Shown: positions 39,901 through 54,900 of the stretch, piece after piece
How positions within the stretch are numbered: the stretch's first letter is position 1
Layout: each line of letters opens with the position of its first letter
Source: Paenibacillus peoriae KCTC 3763
GTDB lineage: Bacteria; Bacillota; Bacilli; Paenibacillales; Paenibacillaceae
Assembly (NCBI RefSeq): GCF_000236805.1
Contig: NZ_AGFX01000012.1
Coordinates: 62,001-126,000 of the forward strand
Reading direction: 5' to 3'
DNA length: 64,000 nt
Translations under genes and position numbers: made by a program
The notes under the pieces: model-generated
What the model was told of the DNA's origin: nothing
What the model saw: the letters and a program-made list of their open reading frames with translations, nothing else
The model's database searches: none

Positions 39901-42900
39901 CGCGAATCCAGCCATACAAACGGCTTGGATCAATCCGGTCGTCTTTCGGACAGATGACCATCGTGCCGCCGTTAAAGAGCACCCGTGCGATATCGCCGAC
40001 GAACACGTCGAAGGAGAAGCTCGCGAGTTGCAGCAGCCGTACCGGGAACTGGCTGAGACGATAATCCCGGCGATACGCCACAGCCGTATTCACCAGGCTG
40101 TGATGCTCGATCATGACGCCCTTCGGCCGTCCCGTTGTGCCCGAGGTATAGATCACATACGCTAAATCCTGCGGCTCGTTGATGTGCTCGATATCCGTGG
40201 TATCCCCGGTGTACAGCGATTCATCGTCCAGCGCCAGCACCGTATGCAGACGCAGCCCGGCTGCGGGTTCGGACGCTGTTTCACGGTCAGTTGGCGAAGC
40301 TGGTGTTAAGCTTAGGTCTCCACTGAGCGTATACGCATCCTGTTCCAACGTCTCAGCGCTAGCCGCCGTTTCCAGTTGGCCTTCCGATTTCGCTCCCGCT
40401 AAAGCCCACTGGCTTTCCTCCACCCATACCTGTGCACGCTCCTGCAAGTCTGTTTGGGTCAACAGCACCGTCGCCCCACTGTCTTCCAGCATAAAGCGGA
40501 TTCGCTCGGACGGATAATCGGCATCCAAAGGCACATACGCGCCTCCGGCCTTCCATACCGCCAGTACGCCGACCAGCATGTCCACCGAACGTTTGCTCAA
40601 GATGCCGACAATCGACTCGCGTTCAATGCCCTCCTTTCTCAATCTGCGAGCCAATTGGTTCGCTCGCTCGTTCAGTGTGCGGTACGTAAGCTGCTGCTGC
40701 TCATATACAACCGCCACGTGATCCGGTACAAGCTGCGCCTGTTCTTCCACAAAGGCATGGAACAAGGCTCCGGCTTCAACAGCCGCCACATCCGATACTC
40801 CTACATCTCCAAAACCGTAGAGGATCTGTGCTTTTTCCCCGGCGGTTACCATATCCAAAGCTGCCAGCGACTGCTGCGGATGAAGGATAATTGCATGAAC
40901 GAGTTCGGTAAAATGCTTGGCCAATCGCGCGATTGTCTCAGGCTTATACAGCGCTGTGCTATATTCCAGACTGCACAGAATACCTTCCGGCTGCTCCACT
41001 GCATCCAGAGTCAGATCAAATTTGGCCGTATTATTTTCCGTCGGATACGGCTTAAAGGTCAGACCTTCCAGCTCGAACTCCTGCTGCTCAAATGTTTTCA
41101 GCTCAAACATCGTGTCAAACAGCGCATTCCGGCTCGTATCCCGCGTTAAATTCAGTTTTTCAACCAGTTCTTCAAAAGGATAGTCCTGATGCTCATAAGC
41201 ACTGAGCGCATGCTCTTTGACTTCCAGCAGGTAATCAAGGAACGTCTTGTCACCAGACGGATAATTGCGAATCGCCAGCGTATTGAGGAATACGCCCACC
41301 AGGCTCTCCAGTTCCGCATGTGGCCGTCCGGCAATCGGCGTTCCAACGATAATGTCATCTTGCCCCGTATACTTATGCAAGAGTGTGCTGTACGCAGCAA
41401 GCAGCACCATGTACAAGGTCGATCCGGTTTGAGCGGCCAGCTGTTTCAGCTGTTCGCTGTCCTCTGCGCCGATCGCAAAATCGTAGCGTGCTCCTTCCAG
41501 ACGCTGTACGGCCGGTCTTGCAAAATCCGTTGGCATATCCAGCGCCGGAATTTCACCAGCCATCGTTTTCAGCCAGTAGCTTTCTTGGTCACGAAGACGG
41601 TCACTATGCATATCTGAATGCTGCCAAACGGCATAGTCCTTGTACTGGATGCGAAGTGGCGGCAGCTCCTTGCCTTCATACAATTGAGAGAACTCCTGCA
41701 CGATAATTCCATCAGTAACGCCATCCGAAATAATATGGTGCATGTCATAGAGCATCACGTGACGTTGCGGTCCGTTTTCCACCAATTGAACCCGCAGTAA
41801 TGGTGCTTGTGCGAGGTCAAAGGCACGTACAAAGTTCAAGGCGTACTGCTGTGTTTCTTCTTCGCTTGCCTGTGCATGCTCGACGTTGAACTCAACGGTT
41901 GCAGCGATGCGCTGCACGACTTCGCCATCCAGCATATCGAAGCTGGTTCGCAGCGTTTCATGACGGGCAATCAGTAGGCGGAAGGCTTCCTCGAATTTCG
42001 TTTTATCCAAAGAACCTTCAATAATCAAAGCTCCCGGCATGTTGTAGCTGACCTCTCCACCTTCCAGGTGACTCAGAACGTACATCCGTTTTTGCGCCGA
42101 GGAAACCGGATAATATGCGCGTTCCTCCACAACAGGTATGGATGCGTACGTTTGCTGTGTCTGATGTCCACCCATCACTTGTACCAATTGCTCAATCGTT
42201 GGATATTGGAAAATATCTCGCAGCGCCAGCTTGTGATTCAGCTCCTGATGAATTTTCGCCATTAGTGTTGTGGCGCGCAGAGAGTGTCCGCCCACTTCAA
42301 AGAAATTATCTTTAATGCCTATCTGCGGATGATTCAGAACACTTTGCCAGATAAGTACCAGTTGCTCTTCCAGCAATGTCCGCGGCGCAACGTACTCCGT
42401 GCCTCCTTCGAGGCGCGCTTCCGGCGCAGGCAACGCTTTGCGGTCGATTTTGCCATTCGGTGTCAGCGGGAAATGATCCAGCTGTACGACATACGCCGGG
42501 ATCATATAGCCCGGCAGCTTTGGCTGCAGCGTGTTGCGCAGCTCCGGCAAGTTCAGCGCCGCTGAGGCTACGATGTAGGCACACAGGTCCTTGTTTCCAT
42601 CTTCGGTTTCCCAGGCGGTAACGATGGCTTTCTGAATGCCTTCCACGGTCAGCAGCTGTGCTTCCACCTCGCCCAGCTCAATCCGGAAGCCCCGGATTTT
42701 GACCTGATAGTCCATCCGGCCGATAAAGTCCACATTGCCGTCCGGCATCCACCGCGCCAAGTCCCCTGTGCGGTACAGCCGTTCACCCGGCACATATGGA
42801 TTGGCCATGAATTTCTCCGCCGTCAGCTCTGCGCGGTTCAGGTAGCCCCGTGCTACTCCGGCTCCGCCGATGTACAGCTCGCCCAGTACGCCGATCGGCA

Positions 42901-45900
42901 CCGGATTCAGCTGGCTGTCCACGATGTAGAAGCGGGCATTCAGCCACGCCTGGCCAATCGGCACATTGCCGCTGCCCGGCAGCTTCGACAACTCTTCGTC
43001 GTAGAAGCTGGAGTCGATCGCCGCTTCTGTAACACCGTAGCTGTTAATGATGCGAATATCCGCGCCAAACCGTTCTTGCAGCATGCGGTAATCTGTGACG
43101 CTGCAGCTGTCCGAGCTGGTGATCAGCAATTCCAGGCTGCTCATGTCCAGTCCGTGTTCATGCACATGCTGCATGAACGGTACGATCAGGGCCGGGGTCG
43201 ATTCGAACACCGTAATCTGGTAATCGTGAATCCAGCCATACAAACGGCTTGGATCAATCCGGTCGTCTTTCGGACAGATGACCATCGTGCCGCCGTTATA
43301 GAGCACCCGTGCGATATCGCCGACGAACACGTCGAAGGAGAAGCTCGCCAGTTGCAGCAGCCGTACCGGGAACTGGCTGAGACGATAATCCCGGCGATAC
43401 GCCACAGCCGTATTCACCAGACTGTGATGCTCGATCATGACGCCCTTCGGCCGTCCCGTTGTCCCGGAAGTGTAGATCACATACGCCAAATCCTGCGGCT
43501 CGTTGATGTGCTCAATGTCCGTGACATCCCCGGTGTACAGCGACTCATCGTCCAGCGCCAGCACCGTATGCAGGTGCAGTCCCGTTGCCGACTCGGATGC
43601 CGCCCGGCTTTCCTCCAGCCATACCTGTGCACGCTCCTGCAAGCCGATTTGGGTCAACAGTACCGTCGCACCGCTGTCCTCCAGCATAAAGCGGATTCGC
43701 TCGGACGGATAATCGGCATCCAAAGGCACATACGCCCCTCCGGCCTTCCATACCGCCAGTACGCCGACCAGCATGTCCACCGAACGTTCGCTCAAGATGC
43801 CGACAATCGACTCGCGTTCAATCCCTTCCTTTCTCAATCTGCGAGCCAATTGGTTCGCACGCTCGTTCAGTGTGCGGTACGTAAGCTGCTGCTGCTCGTA
43901 CACAACCGCCACGTGATCCGGTACAAGTTGCGCCTGTTCTTCCACAAAGGCATGGAACAAGACTCCGGCTTCAACAGCCGCAACATCCGGTACCCCCACA
44001 TCTCCAAAACCGTAGAGGATTTGTGCTTTTTCCTCGGCGGTTACCATATTCAAAGCTGCCAGCTGCTGCTGCGGATGATGTGCAATAGCTCGAACGATTT
44101 CCGTAAAATGCTTTGCAAATCGCGCGATTGTCTCAGGTTTGTACAGCGCTGTGCTGTACTCCAGACTGCACAGAATGCCTTCCGGCTGCTCCAATGCATC
44201 CAGAGTCAGATCAAATTTGGCCGTATTATTTTCTAATGGATATGAACTTAAGGTCAGACCTTCCAACTGGAACTCCTGCTGTTCTAATGTTTTCAACTCA
44301 AACATCGTGTCAAACAGCGCATTCCGGCTCGTGTCCCGCGTTAAATTCAGTTTTTCGACCAGCTCTTCAAAAGGATAGTCCTGATGCTCATAAGCGCTGA
44401 GCGCATGCTCTTTGACCTCTTGAAGATAATCAAGGAACGTTTTGTCGCCAGACGGATAGTTGCGGATCGCGAGCGTGTTGATGAATACACCTACCAGGCT
44501 CTCCAGTTCCGCATGCGGTCTTCCGGCAATTGGCGTGCCGACCACGATGTCCTCTTGCCCCGTATACTTGTGCAAGAGCGCGGTGTACGCTGCCAGCAGC
44601 ACCATATACAACGTGGAGCCTGTCTGTGCCGCCAGTTCTTTCAGATGTTCGGTAACTTCACGCTCCAGTCCGAATTCGATCGTATCCCCTGCCGTACTCT
44701 GCACCGCCGGACGGGCAAAGTCGGTTGGCAGATCCAGCACAGGCAGTTCACCCCGGAAGGTGTTCAGCCAGTACGCTTCCTGACGCTGCATCCACTCCTG
44801 ATGGGTTTCGCTTTGCTGCCATGCCGCATAGTCCTTGTACTGAATCCGCAATGGTGACAGCTCTTCGCCCCCATACAAGCGGACAAATTCATCGGTCAGT
44901 ACCTGCATGGACACCCCGTCGGAGACGATGTGGTGCATATCCAGCATGAGCAGATAATGCGCTTTCTGCCCCACTCCTAGTACACCCAGGTCCACTACGC
45001 CTACCCGCAGCAGCGGAGCGGTTTGCAGATCGAACGGACGTACAAAGCGTTGTACTTGCTCTTGCGTTTCTGGGCTAACCATCGTGTCCGTAGTCATATC
45101 TGTTTGGGCAGTCGTATCTCCGGCCTGTACCTTCGTATGCTCCACCGCAAACGGCACGGTGTCTTCAATCCACTGCATCGGCTCACCATCCACCAGAGCA
45201 AAGCGAGTGCGCAAGGTCGCATGACGGGCGATCAGTTGGCCGAACACGTCCTCCACTCGTTTCACATCCAGCGGACCGCTCACATGCAGCACAGACGGCA
45301 TGTTGTAGTTCACATCATGCGGGTCGAACTGATGCAGCACATACAGTCGTTTTTGCGCTGAAGACAGCGGGTAGAAGCTGCGCTTTTCCGTTACCGGAAT
45401 CGACGCATACGCCACTTGATCCAGACTTTCCAGCACAGCTGCCAGCTGTTCAATCGTTGGCGCTTCAAAAATGCTGCGCAATGGAAGCGGCTTGTTCAGC
45501 TCCTTGTGAATCTTCGAGGCCAGCGTTGTCGCCCGCAGCGAATGTCCGCCAATCTCGAAGAAGTTTTCCTTCACGCCGACCTGCGCGAGGCCTAGCACAT
45601 CCTGCCAAATTTGCGCCAGCTTCGCTTCCACCCACGTCCGCGGTGCGACATAATCCGCTCCGCTTTGCAGGCTGCCTTCCGGTGCCGGCAATGCCTTGCG
45701 GTCGATTTTTCCGTTTGGACTCAGCGGCATCTGCTCCAGCTGTACAAAGTACGACGGCACCATATAGCTTGGCAGCTCCCGGCCCAGCTCACTTCTCAGT
45801 TCGCTAGCACCCATCTCCTGCCCGGCCACGTAGTACGCCACCATTTGTTTTTGTCCCGTTTCATCCGCACGCGCCATAACGACGGCTTCTCGTATGGACT

Positions 45901-48900
45901 CCACTTTCAGCAGCTGCGATTCCACCTCGCCCAGCTCGATCCGGTAGCCACGGATTTTCACTTGATGGTCGATCCGGCCCAGATATTCGATGTTCCCGTC
46001 CGGCATCCATCTCGCCAAGTCACCTGTGCGGTACATCCGCTCATAACCTGCTTCACCACCGGCAAACGGGTCGGCGACGAATTTCTCTGCCGTCAGCTCC
46101 GGTCGGTTCAGATAGCCGCGGGCTACGCCGACACCGCTGATGCACAGCTCCCCTGCAACCCCAATCGGCTGCAATTGCTCCGTGCCTTCCTTCACGATGT
46201 ACAGACGGATGTTCTGAATCGGTTTTCCGATCGGAATCACCGTATATTCCTTCGTCGGCTCGCAATCGAAGTACGAGACGTCCACCGTCGCTTCCGTCGG
46301 GCCATACAGGTTGATCAGCTTCGCTCTACTCAGGCTCAACACGAGCCGTTGGAACCGCTCCACATGCTGCGGCGGCAACGCTTCGCCACTGGCAAATACA
46401 TGGCGCAGCGTACCCAGCTTCGCCTGCATCACTTCCCGTGGCTGCTGCTCCACATATTCCAGGAACGCATGCAGCATCGCCGGCACGAAGTGCATCGTGG
46501 TGACTCCATCGCGGGCAATCGTATTAACGATGTCCTCCGGATTCTTTTCCCCACCGACTGATAACAGGCTCACCTTCGAGCCAACCATCGACCACCAGAA
46601 CAGCTCCCACACCGACACGTCGAAGGTGAAGGCGGTCTTTTGCAGGATCGTATCCTCTGCGCTCAAGCCATAGCGGTCATGCATCCACAAAATCCGGTTG
46701 AGGACTGAATGGTGCTCCACCATCACGCCCTTCGGTTTTCCGGTGGAACCGGAAGTGTAGATGACATAGGCTACATGGCGCGGCCCGGCCAATGGCTCCA
46801 GATTCGAGCCGTCTTCGTGGTACATCTCCTTGCCATCCTGCTCCAGGCGATCCAGATCCAGCACCAGCACTTTGCCGTCGAAACTCAGCGACGCCTGCTC
46901 GGCCATACGTGCTTGCGTCAGCACCAGCTTCGCTCCCGAGTCCTCCAGCATGAAGCGGATGCGGTCTGCCGGGTATTCCGGGTCGATCGGCACATAGGCT
47001 CCGCCTGCCTTGAGGATCGCGTAGATGCCTACGATCATCTCCAGCGAGCGCTGCACCAGAATGCCTACCGGCTGATCCGGTTGAACTCCTTCCGCGCGCA
47101 AGGTACGTGCGAGACGGTTGGCTCGCTCATTCAGCTCACGGTAGGTCAGCGATTCCGCTCCACACAGCACCGCCACTTGCTCCGGCGTGCACGCTGCCTG
47201 CTGCTCGAACAGGGTGCTCAGCGTTTGATCCTGCTGATAGGCTGTCGCCGTATTTCCCCACACCTGAACGATTTGCGCCTGTTCTTCCGGTGTCACCAGT
47301 TCCAGCTCATTCATACGGATATGCGGATTGTTGATAATTTGCTCAATGACATGCAGTACATGTCCCCGCATACGCTCGATCGTAGACCGATCGTATACGT
47401 TCGCGTTATATCTGAACATAATGCGGAAATTTTCATCTGGCATCACAATCAAGTCCAGATCATAGTTCGTTTGCTCAACAACCTCTACATTCGTAATTTC
47501 AAAAGCGGATGGACGAACTTCGCCAAGCTGCTCGACCTGCTGCTCTACCGGATAATTTTCAAATACCATAATGTGGTTAATCAGATTTTGCTTCTGCTCA
47601 GTCAGCGCCTGAATTTCATATAGTGGGAAGCTGACATATGCTCCCGAGGCTAGCGCTTGCTCCTGCGTTTTCCGCATCATGTCCACAAAAGTGGCATTCC
47701 GCTCACTTTGAATCCGCACCGGTATCGTATTAATGAACAGACCGATCATGTTCTCTACACCAGGAATATCCGTCGGACGTCCAGATACGACACTGCCGAA
47801 AATAACATCTTCATTGTTGTTATATTTCTGCAAAATAACGCCCCACACGGTCTGCATCAGCGTATTAATCGTCACCTGCTGCTGCTTCGCAATCCGGTAC
47901 ATGGCTTCGCTCCACGTTCGATCCAGATCAACCGTTATTTTTTCAGAAACATATTCGCCAATCTTACCCGCTGAAATAGATACAGCACTTTCCTTATTGT
48001 CCAGCGCTTGCTCCTTCATTGACGCATCCGAACCAGGCAGCAATGTCTGCTGCTCAAATCCGGCCAAATAGCTGCTCCAGTATTCTCTTGCCGCACGCTC
48101 ATCCTGACGGTCCAGCCATTCAATATATTGGCTATATGGTGTAACCGCAGCAAGCTCCGGCTGCTTCTGCTCCAGCAGTGCAAAGTACGTACCAAACACT
48201 TCGCCTGTCACCAGCGATAGACACCAGCCATCCATTACAATGTGATGGAAGCTCCAGACCAGGTGATACGTCTGTTCATCTGTCTGCAACACCTGTACGC
48301 GCATGAGCGCATCCGTACCGAGATCAAAGCCCCGAGCCTGGTCCTGCAGTTTGAACGTCTGGATATACGCCTGCTGTTCCGCTTTTTGCATTCCGCGCAG
48401 ATCCGCGAAGGAGAGGTCGCTACCTTTGTGACGGAACACAATCTGCAATGGCTCCTGATTTCGGCCTGTCTCAAACATATGGAAATTGGTCCGCAGCGCT
48501 TCATGCCGCTGTGTCAGCAGATCGAGACTCTGACGGAAAACTGCAACATCAAAACTGCCATGTTGATCAAACGATGCTTGCTGGAAGTATGCGCCTGACC
48601 CCGGCTCCATCAGACTATGGAAAAGCATTCCCTTCTGCATCGGAGAAAGAGCATACACATTTTCCAGTTCACCAACAGAAGCCGTTTGCTCAGTCAATTG
48701 TTCCAGCTGCTCCAATGTCAAGCCTTTAAACAATACATCACTTGGTGTCAGCTCACTCCGCTCCTTGGAGGCGCAATGAACGATCACTTCCTGCAAGCTT
48801 TCCTGCAGCAGCCGCGCAAAGTTTTCTACGTTTTGCCCATGATATACCTTGCTGTCATAGCGAATTTCCAGCGTCAGCATGCCTGCTGTAATCATGCCGT

Positions 48901-51900
48901 TCACATTCAGTGGATGCTCTAAAAGGGTGCTGTCACTCATCGGCTCTCCACCTGTATGTGAAGACAGGCTGATATCACTATTTTCTAAATCCTGATCAAA
49001 TTGTCCCAAATAGTTAAAACTGATTTCAGGCTGCAAGGTTAAGAAATGATCGGCATCATCCTGAGACATATATTTCAAAATGCCGTAGCCAATCCCCTTA
49101 TGCGGTACATGGCGCAGGTCTTCCTTTACCCGCTTGATTCGCTGGTCTATTTCTGCCTTTCCGTCAACATCGAGCAGCACTGGATACTGGCTCGTAAACC
49201 AGCCCACTGTACGTGTGATATCGATATCTGGAACGATGGCTTCCCGGCCATGACCCTCCAGATTGACCAGCACACGCTCTTGGCCGCTCCAACTGTATAA
49301 TGCCGTACCGAGTGCGGTTAACAGCAGATCATTCACCTCTGTGTTATACGCACGGTGCGCTTCCTGAAGCAGTAGTCGTGTTTCCTGCTCGCTCCAGGCC
49401 ACCGTTACAGTCTCACTGTCTCTCAGCGGATAATGTGGTCCTTCCGCTCTCTCGTGATCCTTAGGCAGCGATGCGACTTCCGTTTGGGCAAGACGCTGCC
49501 AGTATCCGCGTTCATTTTCGATGGCCGGACTATTCGCATATTGAGACAACCGCTCTGCCCAAGCGGAGAACGAATCCGTTTTGTAAGGCAAACGAATCGT
49601 TTCTCCCCGAACTGCCTGCTCATATCCGGAGGCAAAATCCTCAAACACAATTCGCCATGAAATGCCGTCCACCACCAAATGGTGAATCGCAATCAGTAAA
49701 TGATCTCCATCCATGCAGTGGAAAAACCCCAGCTTGACCAGTGGTCCCTCGTCCAGACGAATGGAACTTTGGATGGCATTTGCCTTTGCTTCAATGGCCT
49801 TTACCACATCCGCAGCCTCTTCTACGTCCGTCAGATCAACAACGTCCAGACTGTACAGCTGGCCTTCATTCAAGTCACGATTCCACGCTTCATAGCCCTG
49901 TTCGGTCTGACGGAAGACCATACGCAAGGCATCATGATGCCCGGCAACCTTGGTCACCGCTTGATGCAATGCATCTACATCGAATCCTTCCGCTCTATGC
50001 AGCATCACCGATTGATTAAAATAATGCGGCTCTACCGATGATTGTCCAAAGAACCATTGCTGTATCGGAGTCAGCTTGACCGCTCCCGAAATCGCGCGCT
50101 GATCGGCGGTACGGCTGACCTTATGCACATGACCGCTCAGCAGCGATATGGAAGGATACTGGAACAAATCCTTCATTTCCAGCTTGTAGCCAGCTTGCAG
50201 CAAACGGGAGGATACCTGGATCGCCTTGATCGAATCGCCGCCCAGATCAAAGAAATTATCCAAAATCCCGACTCTCTTCGCGCCCAACACGGCCTGCCAA
50301 ATGGAAACCAGCGTCTGCTCCAGCGCTGTGCGCGGCTCTACATAATCCACTCCGCTTTGCAGGCTGCCTTCCGCTGCCGGCAGGGCCTTGCGGTCGATTT
50401 TGCCATTCGGTGTCAGCGGCATCTGCTCCAGCTGGATGAAATACGAAGGCACCATGTAATTTGGAAGCTCCTCGCCCAGCAAGCCACGCAGCTCGCCTGC
50501 GCTCACTTCTCGTTCAGCAACATAGTACGCCACCAGTTGATTTTGCCCCTGCTCGTTCTCCCGTGCCAGTACGATGACCTCTTGCACATTTTCCACTTTC
50601 AGAATTTGCGCCTCAACCTCGCCCAGCTCAATCCGGTAGCCCCGGATTTTCACCTGATGGTCGATCCGGCCCAAGTATTCGATATTGCCGTCCGGCATCC
50701 ATCTCGCCAAGTCACCTGTACGGTACATCCGCTCATAGCCAGCTTCGGCAGCCGCAAACGGATTCGGTACAAATTTCTCAGCCGTCAGCTCCGGACGATC
50801 CAGATAACCACGAGCCAGACCCGGACCGGACACGCACAGTTCACCCGCTACGCCCACTGGTGCCAAATGTCCATGTATATCCACCATGTATACCCGGTGG
50901 TTCGGCATCGGACGCCCGATGGAAATCAGTTGTCCTGCTCTCGCATCCTCGGATACCGGCCAGATCGAGGTTGCGACCGAGTTTTCGGTCGGACCGTAGC
51001 CATTGTAGTACAACACCTGGTCCTTCCACTTGTATACTAGCTCTGTCGATGAGGCAGAACCCGCAGTGAACAGAATACGCAGGTTTGGCATCCGCTTCGG
51101 CTCCAGATACACCGCATAGGTCGGCGGCAAGGCAGCTACGGTAATCCGGTGATCCGCCATATATTGCTCAAACCGCTCATAGTTCAAAATCGTCTCTGAT
51201 GTTGGCACGTATAACGTCGCTCCACAGAACAGCGCCTGGAAGATTTCCCAGCAAGCCGCATCAAACGAGTAGCTGGCAAACAACAGTGCATGATCCGACG
51301 TGCTGATCTGAAGCGTCTGATCAAAATACGTTTTCAGGTTGCACAGACCGTGGTGCTCCAGCATAACGCCCTTCGGCTGCCCCGTCGTCCCCGACGTATA
51401 GATCACATACGCCAAATCGTTCGGACCGGACAACGGCTCCAGATTGGAACCATCCTCGTGATACACACCCTGCACTCCATCCAGCACCAGCATGTTGCCC
51501 TCAAAAGCTGCTTTGTCCACCAGATGGCTTTGTGTTAACAACAATTTTGCTCCCGAGTCGTCCAGCATGTAGCGGATACGCTCCTCTGGATAGGTCGGGT
51601 CGATTGGGACATATGCACCCCCGGCTTTCAAAATCCCGAAGATACCCACGATCATGTCCACCGAACGCTCGGTCATCAGACCCACCAAACGATCCTTCGT
51701 CACACCTTGACTGTGCAAGGTACGTGCCAGACGGTTGGCGCGTTCATTCAGTTCGCGATAGCTCAGCCGTTCTCCTTCGAAGAACAACGCTGCCTGCTCC
51801 GGCGTCCGCATTGCTTGTGCCTCGAACAAGCCATGAATCGTTTGCTCGCTTGGGTACGCGGCTGCTGTGTTACCCCAAACCTCGACTATTTGCTCCCGCT

Positions 51901-54900
51901 CCTGCGCGGTTACCATATCCAGCTCATGCACCTGAATATCCGGGTTCGCTACTACCTGCTCCAGCAGCTGCACCAGATGGCCTCGAATTTGCTCTACACT
52001 TTCACGTTCAAAGGCCAGTGCATTGTAACCAAAGCTCATGTGGATAGTATTCCCCGGCAGCACCACTAGGTTAAAGTCATAATTGGTCTGCTCGACAGAC
52101 TCGGCGCCGGTGATGCTGAAGCTGGACTCGGACTCTTCACCATGACCTAATTGCTCAATTTGTTCCTCTACCGGATAGTTCTCAAAAATAAGAATATGAT
52201 TGATCAAATCCTGCTTAAGCTCCGACAGTCCCTGAATCTCATACAACGGGTACGTATCGTAGGCATGGGAAGCAATGGATTGCTGCTGATTTTGCTGCAT
52301 CACGTCCGAGAACAAGCTACCCTCTTGAGTATTGATGCGTACAGGGATCGTATTGATAAACAGGCCAATGATGTGCTCCACATTCGGAATTTCTGCCGGA
52401 CGTCCAGATACGACACTGCCAAACACCACATCATCCGTGCCATTATATTTTTGCAGCAAAATGCCCCAAACGGTCTGCATCAACGTATTGATGGTCACCT
52501 GATAACGCTTGGCTACTCGCTGAATGCCAGCCGTTAGCTCTGCACCCAGGTCAAAGTCCAGACGCTCTGCCTGATAGCCCGTTTTGCCCTGAATTTTTGC
52601 CTGTGGCAAGCGGGACTGCTCCTCATATCCTTCCAGAATCTTGCTCCAGTAACCGGCTGCAGCCTGACGATCCTGCTGCTCCAGCCAATCGATATATTGA
52701 CTGTACGGCGTTACAGGTGCCAGCTCCGGCTGCTTATGGGCTAGTATCGCAAAATAGCTCGCAAACACTTCGCCTGTCACCAGCGACAAGCACCAGCCAT
52801 CCATCACGATATGATGGAAGCTCCATACAAAACGGTACGAATCCTCACCCGTGCGCAAAACAGCAACACGCATCAATGCATCCTGTGCCAGATCAAAGCC
52901 CCTCTGCTTGTCTTTGCGCGTAAATTCAAGGATGTAATCGTTTTGCTTCACTTCCTCCATATCCCGCAAATCCTCTACATACAGCTCGCTGCGCTTATTC
53001 CGGTACACGACCTGAAGCGGTTCATCCTTCCAGCCGCTGTAGAAATTTGTGCGCAGTGCCGTATGCCGCTGCACCAATATATCCAAACTTGCCACAAACG
53101 CAGCCATGTTAAAATGTCCTTGCAAATCAAACGATGCCTGCTCAAAATACGCTCCCGATTGCGAATCCATCAGATTGTAAAAGAGCATGCCCTTCTGCAT
53201 CGGCGTCAGAGCGTATACATTTTCCAGCTCACCTATATGTCCAGCCTGTTCCGCAATTTGTTCCAGTTCTCCAGTCGTCAGACCTTTGAAGGACACATCA
53301 CTCGGGGTCAGCTCCGGCTGTTCCTGAGCGACACAATGCGCAATTACCTCTTGCAAGGCAGATTGCAGTAGTCCCGCCACCCGTTCTAGTGTTTCCTTGC
53401 GATACTGCTTGCGGCTGTAAGCGATCGTCAAGCGCAGCGTACCTTCCGAGATCATCGCGTTTAAATCCAGTGTGTACGGTAAACGGGAATGTGCATCCTC
53501 TGTCTCGCCTACACTGTAGGACGACAACGTCATTCCGCTGTTTTGTAAATCCTCATCCACCTGGCCCAAATAGTTAAAGCTGATTTCCGGCTCTGCTGCG
53601 GTCGTGCGCATTTCATCCGCAGAGGACGCAGGGGACAGATAACGCCAGGTGCCATATGTCAGCCCTTTATGCGGAATCCGGCGCAGGCCTTCCTTCGTTT
53701 CTTTGATCCGCTTTGCCAGAGTCATTCCCTTGCCTGTCTCCAGCAGCACCGGATACAAGCTCGTAAACCAGCCGATCGTACGCGTGATATCCACCTCTGG
53801 ATGAATCGCTTCCCGGCCATGTCCCTCCAGGTTCACCAGAACCTGTCCTGCACCTGTCCAGTTATGCAACGCTAGCCCCAGCGCGGTCAGCAGCAAATCA
53901 TTGACCTCGGTGTTGTATGCGCGATGGGCCTGCTTCAACAGCTGCCGGGTTTCGTCTTCGCCCCACTCCACCGTCAGCACTTCGCTGTCGGCATTCAAGG
54001 AGCCTTCATAGACAAAATCCTTAGGCAGCGGAGCCATCTTGGCTTTGGCCTGCTCTACCTGCTTCCAGTAGGACGCATCCGATGCAGCCGCAGAACGATG
54101 GTAAGCCGTCAACTCGCGTGCCCACGTTTGGAAGGAATCCGTTTTATAAGGCAATCGTACAGGCTCGCCCTTCATTGCTTGCTCGTAGCCTGTAGCGAAA
54201 TCCTCAAACAGAATCCGCCACGATACCCCGTCCATCACCAAATGGTGAATGGCTATCAGCAGATGATCGCCATCTGCTGTGCGGAACAGTCCGAGCTTGA
54301 CCAATGGTCCTGCGGACAGGTCGATGCTGCTTTGGATCTCCGTTGCTTTCGCCTCCAGCGCCTCCGCATAGGTCGCACGTTCACGGTAGTCCACAGTTTC
54401 CAGCGTATACAACGCACCTTCCTCTACACGGCGTGTCCAAGCCGCGTAACCGGAGGCACCCGGACGGAAAAGCGTACGCAGCGCATCATGATGCTTCACG
54501 ATGTGGTCCATCACCTGACGAACCGCTGCCTCCTTAAAGCCTGTGGCGCGATAGAGCATAACCGCCTGGTTAAAATGCTGTGGACGTTCGCGCTCCTGGG
54601 CAAAGAACCAGTGCTGGATCGGAAGCAACGCCGTTTCCCCGCTCACTTCTCCTTGATCGGCAATACGGCTCACTTCGTGCATATGCGGTGCCAGTGCTGC
54701 AACCGTTGGATGCTGGAACAAGTCCTTCATGTCCAGCTTGTAGCCTGCCTGGAACGCACGGGACGCGATTTGAATCGCCTTGATCGAATCGCCGCCCAGG
54801 TCAAAGAAATTGTCCAAAATACCGACGGTTTGCACGCCCAGTACGGCCTGCCAGACCGCTACCAAAGCCCGTTCTGGCGCAGTGCGCGGCTCGGCATAGT

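Noticed and set aside
43076-44236. Plus-strand ORF of 386 codons, and many similar ones opposite the NRPS genes
   Set aside because: These are antisense shadows of GC-rich, codon-biased NRPS domains. They recur at the same place in each repeated module and lack ribosome sites.
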